NCBI RefSeq assembly: GCF_020497125.1
Contig: NC_059082.1
Coordinates: forward strand, 52,846,524 to 52,910,523
Direction of reading: 5' to 3'
DNA from: Mauremys mutica
Lineage: Eukaryota; Chordata; Testudines; Geoemydidae
Length of the DNA: 64,000 nucleotides
Shown here piece by piece: positions 45,551-55,740 of this stretch. A program made the position numbers and the translations under genes. The notes beneath the pieces are model-generated. The model made no database searches. It was not told where the DNA came from and was given only the letters and a program-made list of their open reading frames with translations. Within the stretch, counting starts at the first letter, position 1, and every line of letters begins with the position of its first letter.

Positions 45551-46464
45551 TGTCAGAGTCTACCCTCACTTGAAACTGGGGGGTTTCAAGGTGAGGACCC
45601 GCATGTCTTCCCCCACCCCAAAATCCTAGGGTAGGTCCCCTTTGCTGCCACCACCGCGGTCAATATGTGGGCCGGGACACCCTGTTTTCCCCCTGCCTCC
45701 CTTCAAAGACACTCCCTGGGGAACACAGATCAACTCACAGAGGAGGAACCTTTCCCCTCTCTTCCCTCTCTCCAGCCTGCTCCGGAGAGAGAGATACCTT
45801 GATTCAAACTCCTTGAATCTCCCACACACAGGGAAGCAGCCCACTTCCCCCCTCCCTCTCTGCTAGCCACTGGAAAGAGATACCTGATTCAAACTGCTTG
45901 AATCAAACCCAGGAGAAATTCTCTCTTCCCCCTCCCCTCTCTGCCCGGAGATAAGCTGTCTCACCACTGAGAGAGTGGGTCTTAGCCCCTTCCCCTATCC
46001 ACAGTAGAAGGGATTTAATCAAATCTTTATAGAAAGAATTTATTAAAAGAAAAACAAGAAAATACAGAATCTCTATGAGTCCAAGCTGGACACTCATAGG
46101 GTATAACCTTGCTAAGTTCTGGAGAGAATCCTCTCTCTTTCTCAGTACAACCAATACAAGCAGAATTAAGAATAATCAATAACAAACACACAGAATTGCA
46201 AACATAGGATTATTAGATAATGACACAAGGTATCTTTCTAATACTCACTATCTTGGCTAGAAGAAATTAGTTCAGAAAGGTGGAAACTTGTAGACTTGAT
46301 TAAAACATCTGGACTCTTGTAACTCCAGATGGCTAAAGACAAAACACACAGGATCAGAGGGAAAAAGTTCCCTCCTAGAAATTTCAAATTCTCTTCCCTG
46401 ATTGGTCTTCAGGTCAGGTGCCTACCAGGTACTATTTTTAACCCTTTACTAACTATTCATGACA
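45551..46464 (-). repeat. Right LTR-like arm (inverted)
   Basis: 914 bp on the minus strand. It matches the left arm very closely for the first ~400 bp, diverges in the middle, and matches again over the last ~55 bp. It has a TTTTAATAAATTC signal at the corresponding place. Confidence 0.7.
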
Positions 46465-46469
46465 GCTCA

Positions 46470-47930
46470 TGTCACTGGTTCAAATCCAGCCCAGATAGTG
46501 TTGACTGCATCAGGGACATCTGTACCTCACTTTGGGGGCCCAGGTGAACTGAGTTGATTGCCTCCATTCTGTTCCTTGTGGCTAGGGGACCACACTGCAG
46601 AACACTACCTTAACTGGCCCCTTCCCTGGCACACTCAGCAGAAAGGCCAAAGAAGCCACTGGAGCCCACCCCCCCAGCTGCAGCTTGCCCTTCCCACCCA
46701 GCACTGAGGTGTGCCATGGGGGAGTAGTCTTGGTGGTAATCAGCCAATGTGCCAGTCTTGGTGATAGTCAGCAGATGTTGGCAGGCAAGGTCTCTCACTC
46801 TGGCATCTTTCAGCAGCATGAAAGTCAGGTGAGAAGGACCCAGCACTGTGACTCTGGCTACCACCAACAAGCACAAGCTATCAGTACCTCATTGGTCTGC
46901 CCATGTTTGTACATAGCTCTGGCATGCTGTGCAGAGGAAGCATTAAGCAAAGCCTCCAGCAGAGCATTTGGGCAGAGGGGGTGGGTGTTCCCCATCAGGT
47001 GCTGCACTGGGGAAGTTGCAGTTACTCACTGTGCAGCCATAATTGTATCAATGACACTGATAGTGATACACTCTGCCTTCCCCCGCTCGGTTCCCTATTC
47101 TTCCCTCCGACCCATCAATCCTTCACCTTCATCCCTCTCAGTCCCCCATGGGTTTCCTTTCCCAGTGTCTTACGGAAGCTCCTCCTCACAATGTGAGCCA
47201 TCCTGCAGCCTCTGCCTGTGGAGTGCTTGTCTGGGTGGAGGGGGGGTTCTGTCTGGAGGTGGGCTGGGCGGTTGGTTGGAGAAGGGTCTGTTTAGTTGTT
47301 GGGTGTGTGAGTCTCCCCTTGCCAGTAGGGAGTGGAAGGTTGCGTTAGGTGGAGCAGCTCTCCCAGGGCTGGTGTAGGGACTCCGCTAGAGGGCTGTGGC
47401 TCTCTTAGAGCAGCTGTTGCCATTATGAGACCGGCAGGTGCACTGGGGCATGAATGAGCAGCAGTGGCTCAATCCCAGCTTCAGAAGTGCTGGAAATGTT
47501 AATGGGGATCCGACCTGAATGCTTTAGTGCATCAGCATCACTGCAGTCCATGCATCTCGAAACCAAGCACAATGGTTTGTTTTCCTCAGCACCTGGCTCC
47601 TTGGCAGTGGTTAGAAACGGAGGAAGGTGGGGTCGCCCTGTTAGAATGATGGAAATGCCTTGACTGGGTCTTTCTCTTCAATGCAATGAAGCCATTTCTT
47701 CTGCTGCCTGGGAGGCCCCCAATGACTTCAATGGACTTTGGCTTAGATTTTGGCCCACAGCCTGTCAGATTGCCACAGAGAGAAAAGTTCGTGTCACGGA
47801 AGGATTTAGATAAACTAGTCACTGTCCTGGGGCAAGAGATGGGCCAGCCAGCCCAACACCAAAGTGCACATTTTCAACTGGGACTCTGGGGTGCTGTCCC
47901 ACAATCCACCACAGCCTGCCTACCCCGATG
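46470..47930. other. No gene recognised
   Basis: The 230-residue plus frame at 46,685-47,377 lacks recognisable motifs, and other frames overlap it. No repeat pair was found. Confidence 0.3.
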
Positions 47931-48302
47931 CATAGGCGCCAGCTTCTCCTGGTGCTGGGGGGTGCTGGACCCCTTCCCGCCCCAGGCCCTGCCCTGACTC
48001 TGTCCCATTCGGTTCCTTCCCCAAATCCCTGCCCTGGCCCTGCCTCTTCCCCGCCTCCTCCCCTGAGTGCACCACATTCCTGCTACTCCCCCCCACACCT
48101 CCCACAGCTTGTTATGCCGTGAAACAGCTGTTTTGCAGGGCACGTGCTGGGAGGAGAATCAGGGATGCAGCGTGCTCAGGGGAGGAGGCAGAGCTGAGGT
48201 GAGCTGGGGCGGAGAGCTTGAGTGCCGGTGGGTGCAGAGCACCCACCAATTTTCCCCTGTGGGTGCTCCAGCTCTGAAGCACCCCTGGAGTTGGCATCTA
48301 TA
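47931..48302. mobile_element. hAT-like MITE with decayed TSD
   Basis: The start CATAGGCGCCAGCTTC and end GGAGTTGGCATCTATA are inverted repeats. The flanks CCCCGATG (47,923-47,930) and CCCCAGTG (48,303-48,310) match at 6 of 8. The GGTGGGTGCAGAGCACCCACC palindrome is internal. Same family as 59,944-60,337. Confidence 0.75.
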
Positions 48303-48479
48303 CCCCAGTGCTCTGGAGGGGAATGACTGCATCACTAGCTCAGGACCTGGCACCAAACACCCTGTCACCTTATTCGTTCACTCTTTCCCCCACTTTGTCA
48401 CTGGTAACTTGTCCAATGGAGATTCATGGCACCAGTGGTATCTGGTTCCCTAAGGGCCCACCTCACTTTGCTAGTCAGG

Positions 48480-48600
48480 GCTAGTGGCTAGAGCCAAAAG
48501 TGGATTCGTGGGTCCTAACTTCAGCTCCATGAGTGACTCATGGGTAAGTTACTTCTTGGTGTGCATTGATTTCTCTAAGTGTAAAACAGGGGTAATTGGT
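48480..48600 (+). repeat. MIR-like SINE fragment
   Basis: GGCTAGTGGCTAGAGCC, ...CTAACTTCAGCTC, GGTAAGTTACTTC and TCTAAGTGTAAAACAGGGGT match the order of MIR landmarks, with heavy decay. Confidence 0.5.
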
Positions 48601-48959
48601 CAAGTGAAGTGAGACCTAACACTCAGCTTAGCTGGCACGTCTTTGCTTGTAATGTGATAACTTCAGAAGACAGCGTCCAGTCACTCCCAAAATTTCAGGG
48701 ACTGTTCTAGGTACCAGCGGCGAGAACCCTGTTGATTTTGGTGAAGTAGGAAGATTCTGTTTATGGCTGGGAGGGAGAGTGCCGCTGTGGCCTGGCTGGC
48801 ATGATGCATGATTCAGAGTGGGACTCTGGTGCCGGCCAGGCTGTGGGTCCCAGTCTGCCTTGTGTCACCTGCAGCATGTTGGGCAGCACCTCTTCCTGGA
48901 GCCCTCTTGGTGCTAGGCACCCGCTGGGTCTGGGCAGCAGGACAGACCCATCACCCAAG
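48601..48959. other. No gene recognised
   Basis: No supported feature. Confidence 0.3.
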
Positions 48960-49500
48960 GTCTTGGGCTTGCCGGCAAGGAGGGAGGGAGACAGGGACTC
49001 CGGGAGGATCAGGCTGGGGCTCCATCAAGGGCTCAGAAAGGTCAGGCTGGTGCAGGGGGAGGCAGGGGCTCTAGGGGGTGTTGGCTGGTGGACAAGGCAG
49101 GGGCTCTGGGAGGGTCAGGCTGCTGGGAGGGGCTCCCTTGAGGGCTCTGGGAGGGTCAGTCTGGTGGAGGTGGGGGGGAGGCAGGGGCTCCGGGAGGGTC
49201 GGGCTGGTGGGGTGGGTAGGAAGGGGCTCTGGGAGGATCAGGCTGCTGGGAGGGGCTCCCTTGAGGGCTCCAGGAGGGTCAGTATGGTGAAGATGGGGGA
49301 GGCTGGGGCTCTGGGAGGGTCAGTCTGGTGGAAGCGGGGGGATCCAAGAGGTTCAACTAGGGGAGGCAGGGGCTCTTGGAGGGCCCAGCTGGTGGAGGCG
49401 GGAGGAGGCAGGGCCTCCAGGAAGGTCAAGCTGGTGGGGTGGGGAGGCAGGGGCCCTGGGAGGGTCAGGCTGGTGGGAGTGTGGGGAGTGGTTCTGGGAA
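48960..49500 (+). repeat. GA/GC-rich minisatellite with higher-order structure
   Basis: About 12 variants of a ~40-bp unit (GCAGGGGCTCTGGGAGGGTC, then AGGCTGGTGGAGG). A longer block ending GGGAGGGGCTCCCTTGAGGG is repeated at about 49,130 and 49,250, so a ~125-bp higher-order unit is present. Because the unit length and its stop-free reading favour it, a 250-residue glycine-rich frame (48,801-49,553) opens, with a 108-residue frame on the other strand. Neither is a gene. Confidence 0.85.
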
Positions 49501-49559
49501 GATATCGTATAGTAAAAGTGAAAACCAAGGCACTCTTGAAAGTATTTGAGTAAGTGAGG

Positions 49560-50030
49560 TGCATTATGGCCTAGTGATTGGTTCAGTATTGGGTCAATCA
49601 AGTTCTGTTCTCCCACTTGACTCACTGTGTGACCTTGAGCAAGCCGTTCAGGCAAATATTTCCCAAATGGCCACTAATTTCAGGGGCGGGGGGGGGGCTC
49701 AATTTGGCCTGGATCACCTCTTGTCGGACTCTTAGAAGGGCTGAACACTCATGTTAATTGACATCCATGGGAGCTGCCCGTACTCAGTGCCTTTCAAGAG
49801 CAGGCCTGAGCTGTTTCCAGAAAAGAAGGCACCCCTGCTGTGTGGACACTTTTGAATATTTCAGCCTTAACCTATCTCTGCCTCAGTTTCCCTAGCTGTA
49901 AAATGGTGACAATAATACCTCCCTGCCCTTGTCAATCACAGTGAGAATCATGGATAAAAGATATTATTTCAGTGCAATGTGCGGGTAGCTGCTGTGATAC
50001 TATGTGGGTAGGGAGCATACAGCAAAGCTA
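49560..50030 (+). repeat. Old MIR-like SINE plus adjoining ancient repeat
   Basis: ATGGCCTAGTGATTGG, ACTGTGTGACCTTGAGCAAG and later CTCTGCCTCAGTTTCCC with TGTAAAATGGTGACAATAAT are MIR landmarks. An inserted ~200-bp block with GACATCCATGGGAGCTGCCC separates them. Confidence 0.65.
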
Positions 50031-50142
50031 GTATGGATTATTATCTTTAATTCATGCATTGCTTGCTATGGTTCCCCTGTCTCTATTAATATTTGCATCA
50101 TCCTGACAGGAACTGGATGAGGTAGATTAGTGACTGACTGAC

Positions 50143-50670
50143 TGTGACTGGCATGCAAGGGGTTAATAGGGCCCTAAGGGAGGCTGCTCAGGAAGCAGCC
50201 AATAGGAAAGGGACTGCAAGGAACAGCCAATCAGGGCCCAGCAGCCCAATATAAGGCAGAACAGAGTCAGTTATACCCTGGAGCTCAAGGAGGGAGGACT
50301 GGATGCCTGGCAGGCAGAAGGAAGTTAGCATCCTGGACAGAGCACTGCTGCTAGCAGGGACTAGGGGTGATAGAGAAGAGCTCCTGGCTGGCTGCTGGGA
50401 TTTGCAGGCTGAGGGAAGGGCAAAGAGGGTGCTGGGGAAGTGGCTGGACAGTTGGACTGCAGCACTGGCCTCTGGAAGGGGGGAGTGCAGATTATGGCAC
50501 GGACAGAGGGCCGTGTCACGAAGAGAATGCCACGTTCTTTGGAATGATGTGGTCCGGGAGCATAAGTGATGGTGGGCGAGGCACCACTGGGAGTGGGTGT
50601 ATCCACTGCGGAGCTAATCCCCAAGATGGCCAACAGGAGTTGCCAGCATGGTGAGTGGAGCCCCGTCACA
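50143..50670 (+). repeat. Candidate solo LTR
   Basis: The block starts TGTGACTGGC and ends CCCCGTCACA, giving matching TGTGAC...GTCACA ends as LTRs have. A CAATATAAGGCAG box at about 50,249 could be the promoter. The flanks CTGAC and CAACA do not form a TSD, so the boundaries or the identity may be wrong. Confidence 0.45.
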
Positions 50671-51220
50671 CAACACAGGCAATGACAGAATTTACATTGT
50701 GGTGTTATGGAGAAACTAATAATTTCTGTTGTTGGCTCAGGGTGGTGCAAACTTGGCAAGAGATTATGGTTTGTCTTCAACGCTCTGGATCAGTTGCCTG
50801 AACATGCTTCTCTGACACATCCCAAACTCCCACTGAAATCAGCAGTGGACGTCCGATGTACCAGTAGGGCCGTGGGTCTGTGGATAAGCTTTTCAGATCA
50901 GGGACCTCCTATTTGTCTGCAAAGCAGTCCCACGTGGTCAGTGCTCTAGACAGTAAATAATGAAATAATAAGATGGAAGTTTATTGCTATGGAGACAAAG
51001 TAGACAAACCCTTTTAAGAAAATGGAAGTTGTAAAACTGTCAGGAAGATAAAAATAAAGACAGTAAATTATTAAAGGGATGTTTGAACTTTCCACATGTA
51101 AGAATAGCAACAGAACTGTCTCATGTAGACTATGTACTGCCCCCCTTTTGGAAGTGACATGAACCAATTGGCCTCTGCATGTTGAATCTGCTATGATTTT
51201 ATTTCGTTTTCCTTGCTCAG
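50671..51220. other. No gene recognised
   Basis: No supported feature. Confidence 0.3.
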
Positions 51221-51313
51221 TCATAGGATTTCAGCAAGACAGGGTTGGAAGGGACCTTTGGGGGTCATCAAGTCCAGCTCCCTGCACTGAGGCAGGACCA
51301 AGTAAACCTAAAT

Positions 51314-51604
51314 CAGGGGTCGGCAACCTATGACACGTGTGCCAAAGGCGGCACGCGAGCTGATTTTCAGTGGCGCTCTCACTGCCCAGGTCCTGGCCAC
51401 CGGCCTGGGGGGCTCTGCAGTTTAATTTAATTTTAAATGAAGCTTCTTAAACATTTTAAAAACCTTATTTACTTTACGTACAACAATACTTATAGAAAGA
51501 GACCTTCTAAAAACATTAAAATGTATTACTGGCACACAAAACCTTAAATTAGTGTGAATAAATGAAGACTCGGCACAGCACTTCTGAAAGGTTGCCAACC
51601 CCTG
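51314..51604. mobile_element. hAT MITE inside the CR1
   Basis: CAGGGGTCGGCAACCT (51,314-51,329) pairs with AGGTTGCCAACCCCTG (51,589-51,604), one mismatch. The flanks ACCTAAAT and ACTTAAAC match at 6 of 8. Noncoding, 291 bp. Confidence 0.85.
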
Positions 51605-52478
51605 ACTTAAACCATCCCTGACAGGTGTTTGTCCAACCTGTTCTTAAAAAACCCTCCAGTGACAGGGATTCCACAACCTCCCTTAAAGGCTTGTTCCAGA
51701 GCTAAACTACCCTTAGAGTTAGAAAGTTTACCCTAATAATTAACCTAAATCTCCCTTGCTGCAGATTAAGCCCATTGTTTCTTATCTTACCTTCAGTGGA
51801 CACAGAGAACAATTGATCACCATCCTCTTTGTAACAGTCCTTAATATATTTGAAGACTGTTATAAGGTTCCCCCCTCAGGCTTCTTTTCTCAAGACTAAA
51901 CGTTCCCAGCTTTTTCAACCTTTCCTCCTAGGTCAGGCCAGGGCCGCCGTCAGGATTTATGGGGCCCTACGCAGTATTATCCGACTGGTGCCCCTATGCC
52001 CAATGGCAGCCCGGGCTCGCAGCCTGGGGCAGGGAGGGACGAGGCAGCAAAGGATACCAAGCTGCCTGGCCCGCCTCACGGCAGCAGAGTCACAGTTCCC
52101 TGCAGAGACCCCCCGGACCCTCTCCCTCATGCAGAATGCATGGAGCCAGCGCATTTGGCTCTGTGAATACGGCCTCAGCCTAAGGAGCCTGTACCACGTG
52201 CTGGGTGTGTGGGAGTTGACCTGCTCTTACCTGCTGTCACGGGCAGTGGGTGAAACTGCCGCTTGGGGAGGCTAGCTCCCCAGCCCACCTCTTCTCCCAC
52301 CCACACTCTACCCCTGCTCTGCTCCAGGCCCTGCCCCCACTCTGCCCAGGCCCCACCCTCTCCCCACTGTCTCCCTCCTCTCTTCCCTCCTCCCTGCTCA
52401 CCCCCTTCCAGCCAAATCCCTGAACCCAAATTAAGCAAATGACATTTGGAAAAAAACACTCTTCTGCAATTTCATTCT

Positions 52479-52939
52479 AAGGGCATGTCTTCACTAACAA
52501 CATTAAAGTGCTGCTGCGGCAGCACTTTAATGTGGCTGTGCAGTCACGGCACCAGCACTGGGAGAGCTCTCCCAGCTCTGTGTATTTAAAAACAAACAAA
52601 CAAAAAGAAAAGCCAGCTACCAGCGCTGAAAGCACAGTCTACACTACCACTTTACAGTGCTGCAACTTTCTTGCTCAGGGGTGTGAAAAAACAACCCCTG
52701 AGCACTGCAAGTTTCAGTACTATAAAGTAGCAGTGTAGACTCTGCTTCCAGCACTGGTAGCTGGCTTTTTTTTTTTGTTTGTTTGTTTTTAAATACACAA
52801 AGCCAGCTACCAGCGCTGGAAGCACTGTCTACACTGCTACTTTATAGTACTGAAACTTGCAGTGCTCAGGGGGGTGTTTTTTCACACCCCTGAGCAAGAA
52901 AGTTGCAGCACTGTAAAGTGCCGGTGTAGACAAGACCTT
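52479..52939. mobile_element. Complex palindromic MITE
   Basis: The ends AAGGGCATGTCTTCAC (52,479-52,494) and GTGTAGACAAGACCTT (52,924-52,939) are imperfect inverted repeats. Inside, the block 52,608-52,767 reappears as its reverse complement at about 52,798-52,935 with only a few differences. Each block also carries a smaller hairpin around CCCCTGAGCA/TGCTCAGGGG. The (AAAC)n/(GTTT)n joints flank the centre. Noncoding. Confidence 0.8.
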
Positions 52940-53070
52940 AAGAAAATGAAGCATGTTTTCCATTGCATGCCAGATGGTGAAAACTAATTAAAAGCACTAA
53001 ACTTGAGAATAAACAATGTCAGTCACAGCTTTTTTGATATACCCTGAAGTTTGTCAGAGATTTATTTGCA

Positions 53071-53075
<5 letters not shown>

Positions 53076-53109
<34 letters not shown>
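53076..53109. repeat. (TG)17 microsatellite
   Basis: An uninterrupted run of 17 TG dinucleotides. Confidence 0.97.
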
Positions 53110-53111
<2 letters not shown>

Positions 53112-54135
53112 GGGAGAAAGGGATAGACAGAAAGGACAGGACGACTTTGCATGTAAGTTTTTTGTATTATAGTAATTGAAATTAAAATGTGTATTTTAGA
53201 TAAGGGTGGTCTTTTGAAGGATTTATTTGAAAAAACTATATATCTGAAGATCCAAGCATTTAAGGCTAAAGATGAATACTCAGATTGTGCATCTAAAAAT
53301 CTATGCAAGGATTTTTTAGAGATGTGATTTTTATAATCTTCAGCAACTCACTAATGAAATATTTTTAAAGCAACTTTTAAACTAAGGTCCTGTTGACTAA
53401 TGTGTTCTGAGTAAATATGATACTGATGCACAACTGTTTTTGTCAGTAAATTCAGAAACTGACAGTATATACCTGGGGTTGGCAAATGCCTGTTAAATGG
53501 CTTCATTACCACTCTTTAACAGTTTCAATGTTGTGCTAATAGGTCTGGCAGGCTGGAAGGCTTTTTCACTTTTAAGTTACTAGATCCCATCTGGAGGAAG
53601 ACTCACCAGGCTGCAGCAGCTAGTTTTGGGAGCCTGCAGGAAGGGTCAGAACAGTGATAGGAAGAGGCGGAAGGGTGGTTACTAAGACCCAGGGGTGCCC
53701 CAAATTTTTGGGTGCCCTATGTAGCCACATATGCCTATGGACGGCCCTGGGTCAGGTTTTCTAAATCTTTTATTCTTTTTGTTGCTCTCCTCTGGACTTG
53801 CTCCAATTAATCCACATCTTGGCACCCAGAATTGGGCACCATACTCCAGCTGAGGCCTCACCAGTGCCAAGTACAGCCGTACAATTACCTCCCATGTCTT
53901 ACATACAGCATTCCTGTTAATATGCCCCAGAATGATTTTAGTCTTTTTTTACAACGGCATCACATTGGTGACTCATATCCAATTTATGATCCCTTATAGC
54001 TCCCAGATCCTTTTCAGCAATACTACTGCCTAGCCAGTGATTCCCCATTTTGTAGTTGTGCATTTGATTTTCCTTCCTATGCGAAGTACTTTGCACTTGT
54101 CTTTATTGAGTTTCATGTTATTGATTCCTGACTAA

Positions 54136-55443
54136 TGCTCTGACTTATCATGGTAGTGTTGACTTCTAATCCTGCCCTCCAAAGTGCTTGCAACCCCTCC
54201 AGGCTTGGCGGGATAAAACAAGTAAACAAAGTTTCCAGAAGGATTTATATGTCAGGTTTATATTTCAAGTTTTTCTAATGGAGTAATTTTACTTTAAATG
54301 GTAAAAAAAGATTAACCTACCAGTGACGACATTCCCCACACTGGATCAATTATCTATGTTCAGAATAAAATTTAATCAAAACCTTTTCAATATGCACAGC
54401 TGTTTGGCAGCAGAATAGGCAGGTCTTGTGATGCTCCCAATAGTGACGCCAGAGCATGAGTACCAGCCTCAGGGCACGCTACTGAAAACCAGGGCACAAA
54501 CACCAAACAGGTTGTGCATTCTAAACTTAGATTTCACCAACAAACTGCACCAAGTGCAAACTCCTCAGGCACATTAACATCCTTAAACAGAGTCACGGAC
54601 AGTTCCCTTGGGTACTCTGGTCTGTCTTGCCACCCAGGTGAGCATATCTCTGTTGTAGATGGCCCCTTACGCCAAGAATCAAAGCACTATTCAGGTTGCT
54701 CCTAGTCCCAAAGAACCAGTCACTTACCCCAGGTCAGTTGTGCCTTAGGTCTCACACCAAGGACATCACTTGTAGCCAGTCCTATAATAAACTATAGGAA
54801 AATGTATTAAATAGGAAAAGGAAATTAGAGATATTTACAAGATTAAAGCAAATAGACACACAAATAAGTTACAGTATTAGGTTTCAAAAGGTAACAGGCT
54901 TCTATACTCAGCAAACTCTATTTGACCTTTAGGGCTAACCCAGGCTAACCAGCTGGGGATCTCTTGCTTATGCCTAGAACACCTTGACCCCTCTCACCCT
55001 CCCCCGAGCAGCATAAAGATCCTTATTTCCTTTGGTTTGAGGTTTTTATCCCACTCCTGTGCTCTGAGTTGCGAACTCCACTGATGGGAGGATCCACTTT
55101 CATGACTCATCCTCACTGGGAGGAGAGCAGAACAACAGTAAGGGTCTTTAGTCCTTTTGCTGACAGTTTCGCAATCCTGATGTAGCCAGTTTCCAGTTGT
55201 AAGATCCAACCCTCACCCATCTGGTATCAGCAGGTCCCCTCTTTCGAGGCAGGGGCAGAACAATGTCTGTAGAGAAGCAGCTTGTCACACTAATTAATGT
55301 CCCTCTCCTGCATGGTGATTCGTACAGTCAGAGGCTCACAATACACCTGTTCAGATCTTACAGTACAATTTGGAATACAGATGTTATAAGTGAGATCAGT
55401 TCATGCAGCAACTCCGAAGCATTCGGTAGAGTCTGAACACTTA
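54136..55443 (-). repeat. Possible LTR-type repeat (54,480-55,440); remainder unassigned
   Basis: Sequence such as AAAATGTATTAAATAGGAAA, CAAATAAGTTACAGTATTAG and AGGGCTAACCCAGGCTAACC has the look of turtle retroviral LTRs in reverse orientation. No TG...CA pair with a TSD and no second copy were found. No gene is recognised. Confidence 0.3.
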
Positions 55444-55740
55444 GAGCTGGTCTACACTAGGAGGGGGATCGATCTAAGATACGCAACTTCAGCTACGTGA
55501 ATAGCGTAGCTGAAGTCGAAGTATCTTAGATCGATTTACCTCTCGTCCTCACGGAGCGGGATTGATGTCCGCGGCTCCCCCTGTTGACTCCGCTACCGCC
55601 GTTCACGCTGGTGGAGTTCCGGAGTCGACGGGAGCGCGTTCGGGGATCGATATATCGTGTCTAGATGAGATGCGATATATTGAGCCCCGAGAAATCGATC
55701 GCTACCCATCGATACGGCGGGTAGTCTAGACGTACCCTGA
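55444..55740. mobile_element. MITE with GGTCTACACTA-type ends and an internal hairpin
   Basis: The left end AGCTGGTCTACACTAGG and right end TAGTCTAGACGTACCCT are inverted. A nearly perfect hairpin occupies 55,469-55,534 (arm ATCGATCTAAGATACG...). The element is rich in CpG and ATCGAT motifs. It shares its end type with 11,147-11,164 and 39,250. Confidence 0.75.

Larger units (their letters stand above)
43783..46464. mobile_element. Unusual unit: two LTR-like sequences in inverted orientation
   Basis: TGTCATGAATAG begins the left arm on the plus strand (43,783), and the identical start begins the right arm on the minus strand (46,464). Each arm continues inward for about 830-910 bp to the same ending (GTAGACTCTGACA). 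Flanks are TCTCA (left) and GCTCA (right), 4 of 5 matching, suggesting that the whole inverted unit inserted once. The 0.94-kb centre has no retroviral gene. LTR elements normally have direct repeats. Alternatives are a secondary inversion, or recombination between two opposite copies. Confidence 0.75.
51939..53749. mobile_element. 1.8-kb hAT-like element inside the CR1
   Basis: The left end CAGGGCCGCCGTCAGGATTT and right end ...CTATGGACGGCCCTG share CAGGGCCG(C/T)C inverted ends. The flanks GGTCAGGC (51,931-51,938) and GGTCAGGT (53,750-53,757) match at 7 of 8. The interior is noncoding and contains a nested palindromic MITE and a (TG)n tract. The end text on both sides (GGGGCCCTACGCAG and TAGGGCACCC) is also related. 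Confidence 0.8.
51221..54135 (-). mobile_element. CR1 LINE fragment carrying two hAT insertions
   Basis: CR1 sequence on the minus strand occupies 51,221-51,313, 51,605-51,938 and 53,758-54,135. The 3' end carries the tail text (GGTCCCTTCCAACCCTG), and the inner part the CR1 RT C-terminal region, recognisable at DNA level beside 20,817-21,552 but too decayed to translate. The two interruptions are precise and have TSDs, so the original CR1 can be followed across them. Confidence 0.85.

Noticed and set aside
48801..49553. 250-residue glycine-rich ORF
   Set aside because: It is produced by a minisatellite with stop-free units; the opposite strand is open too.
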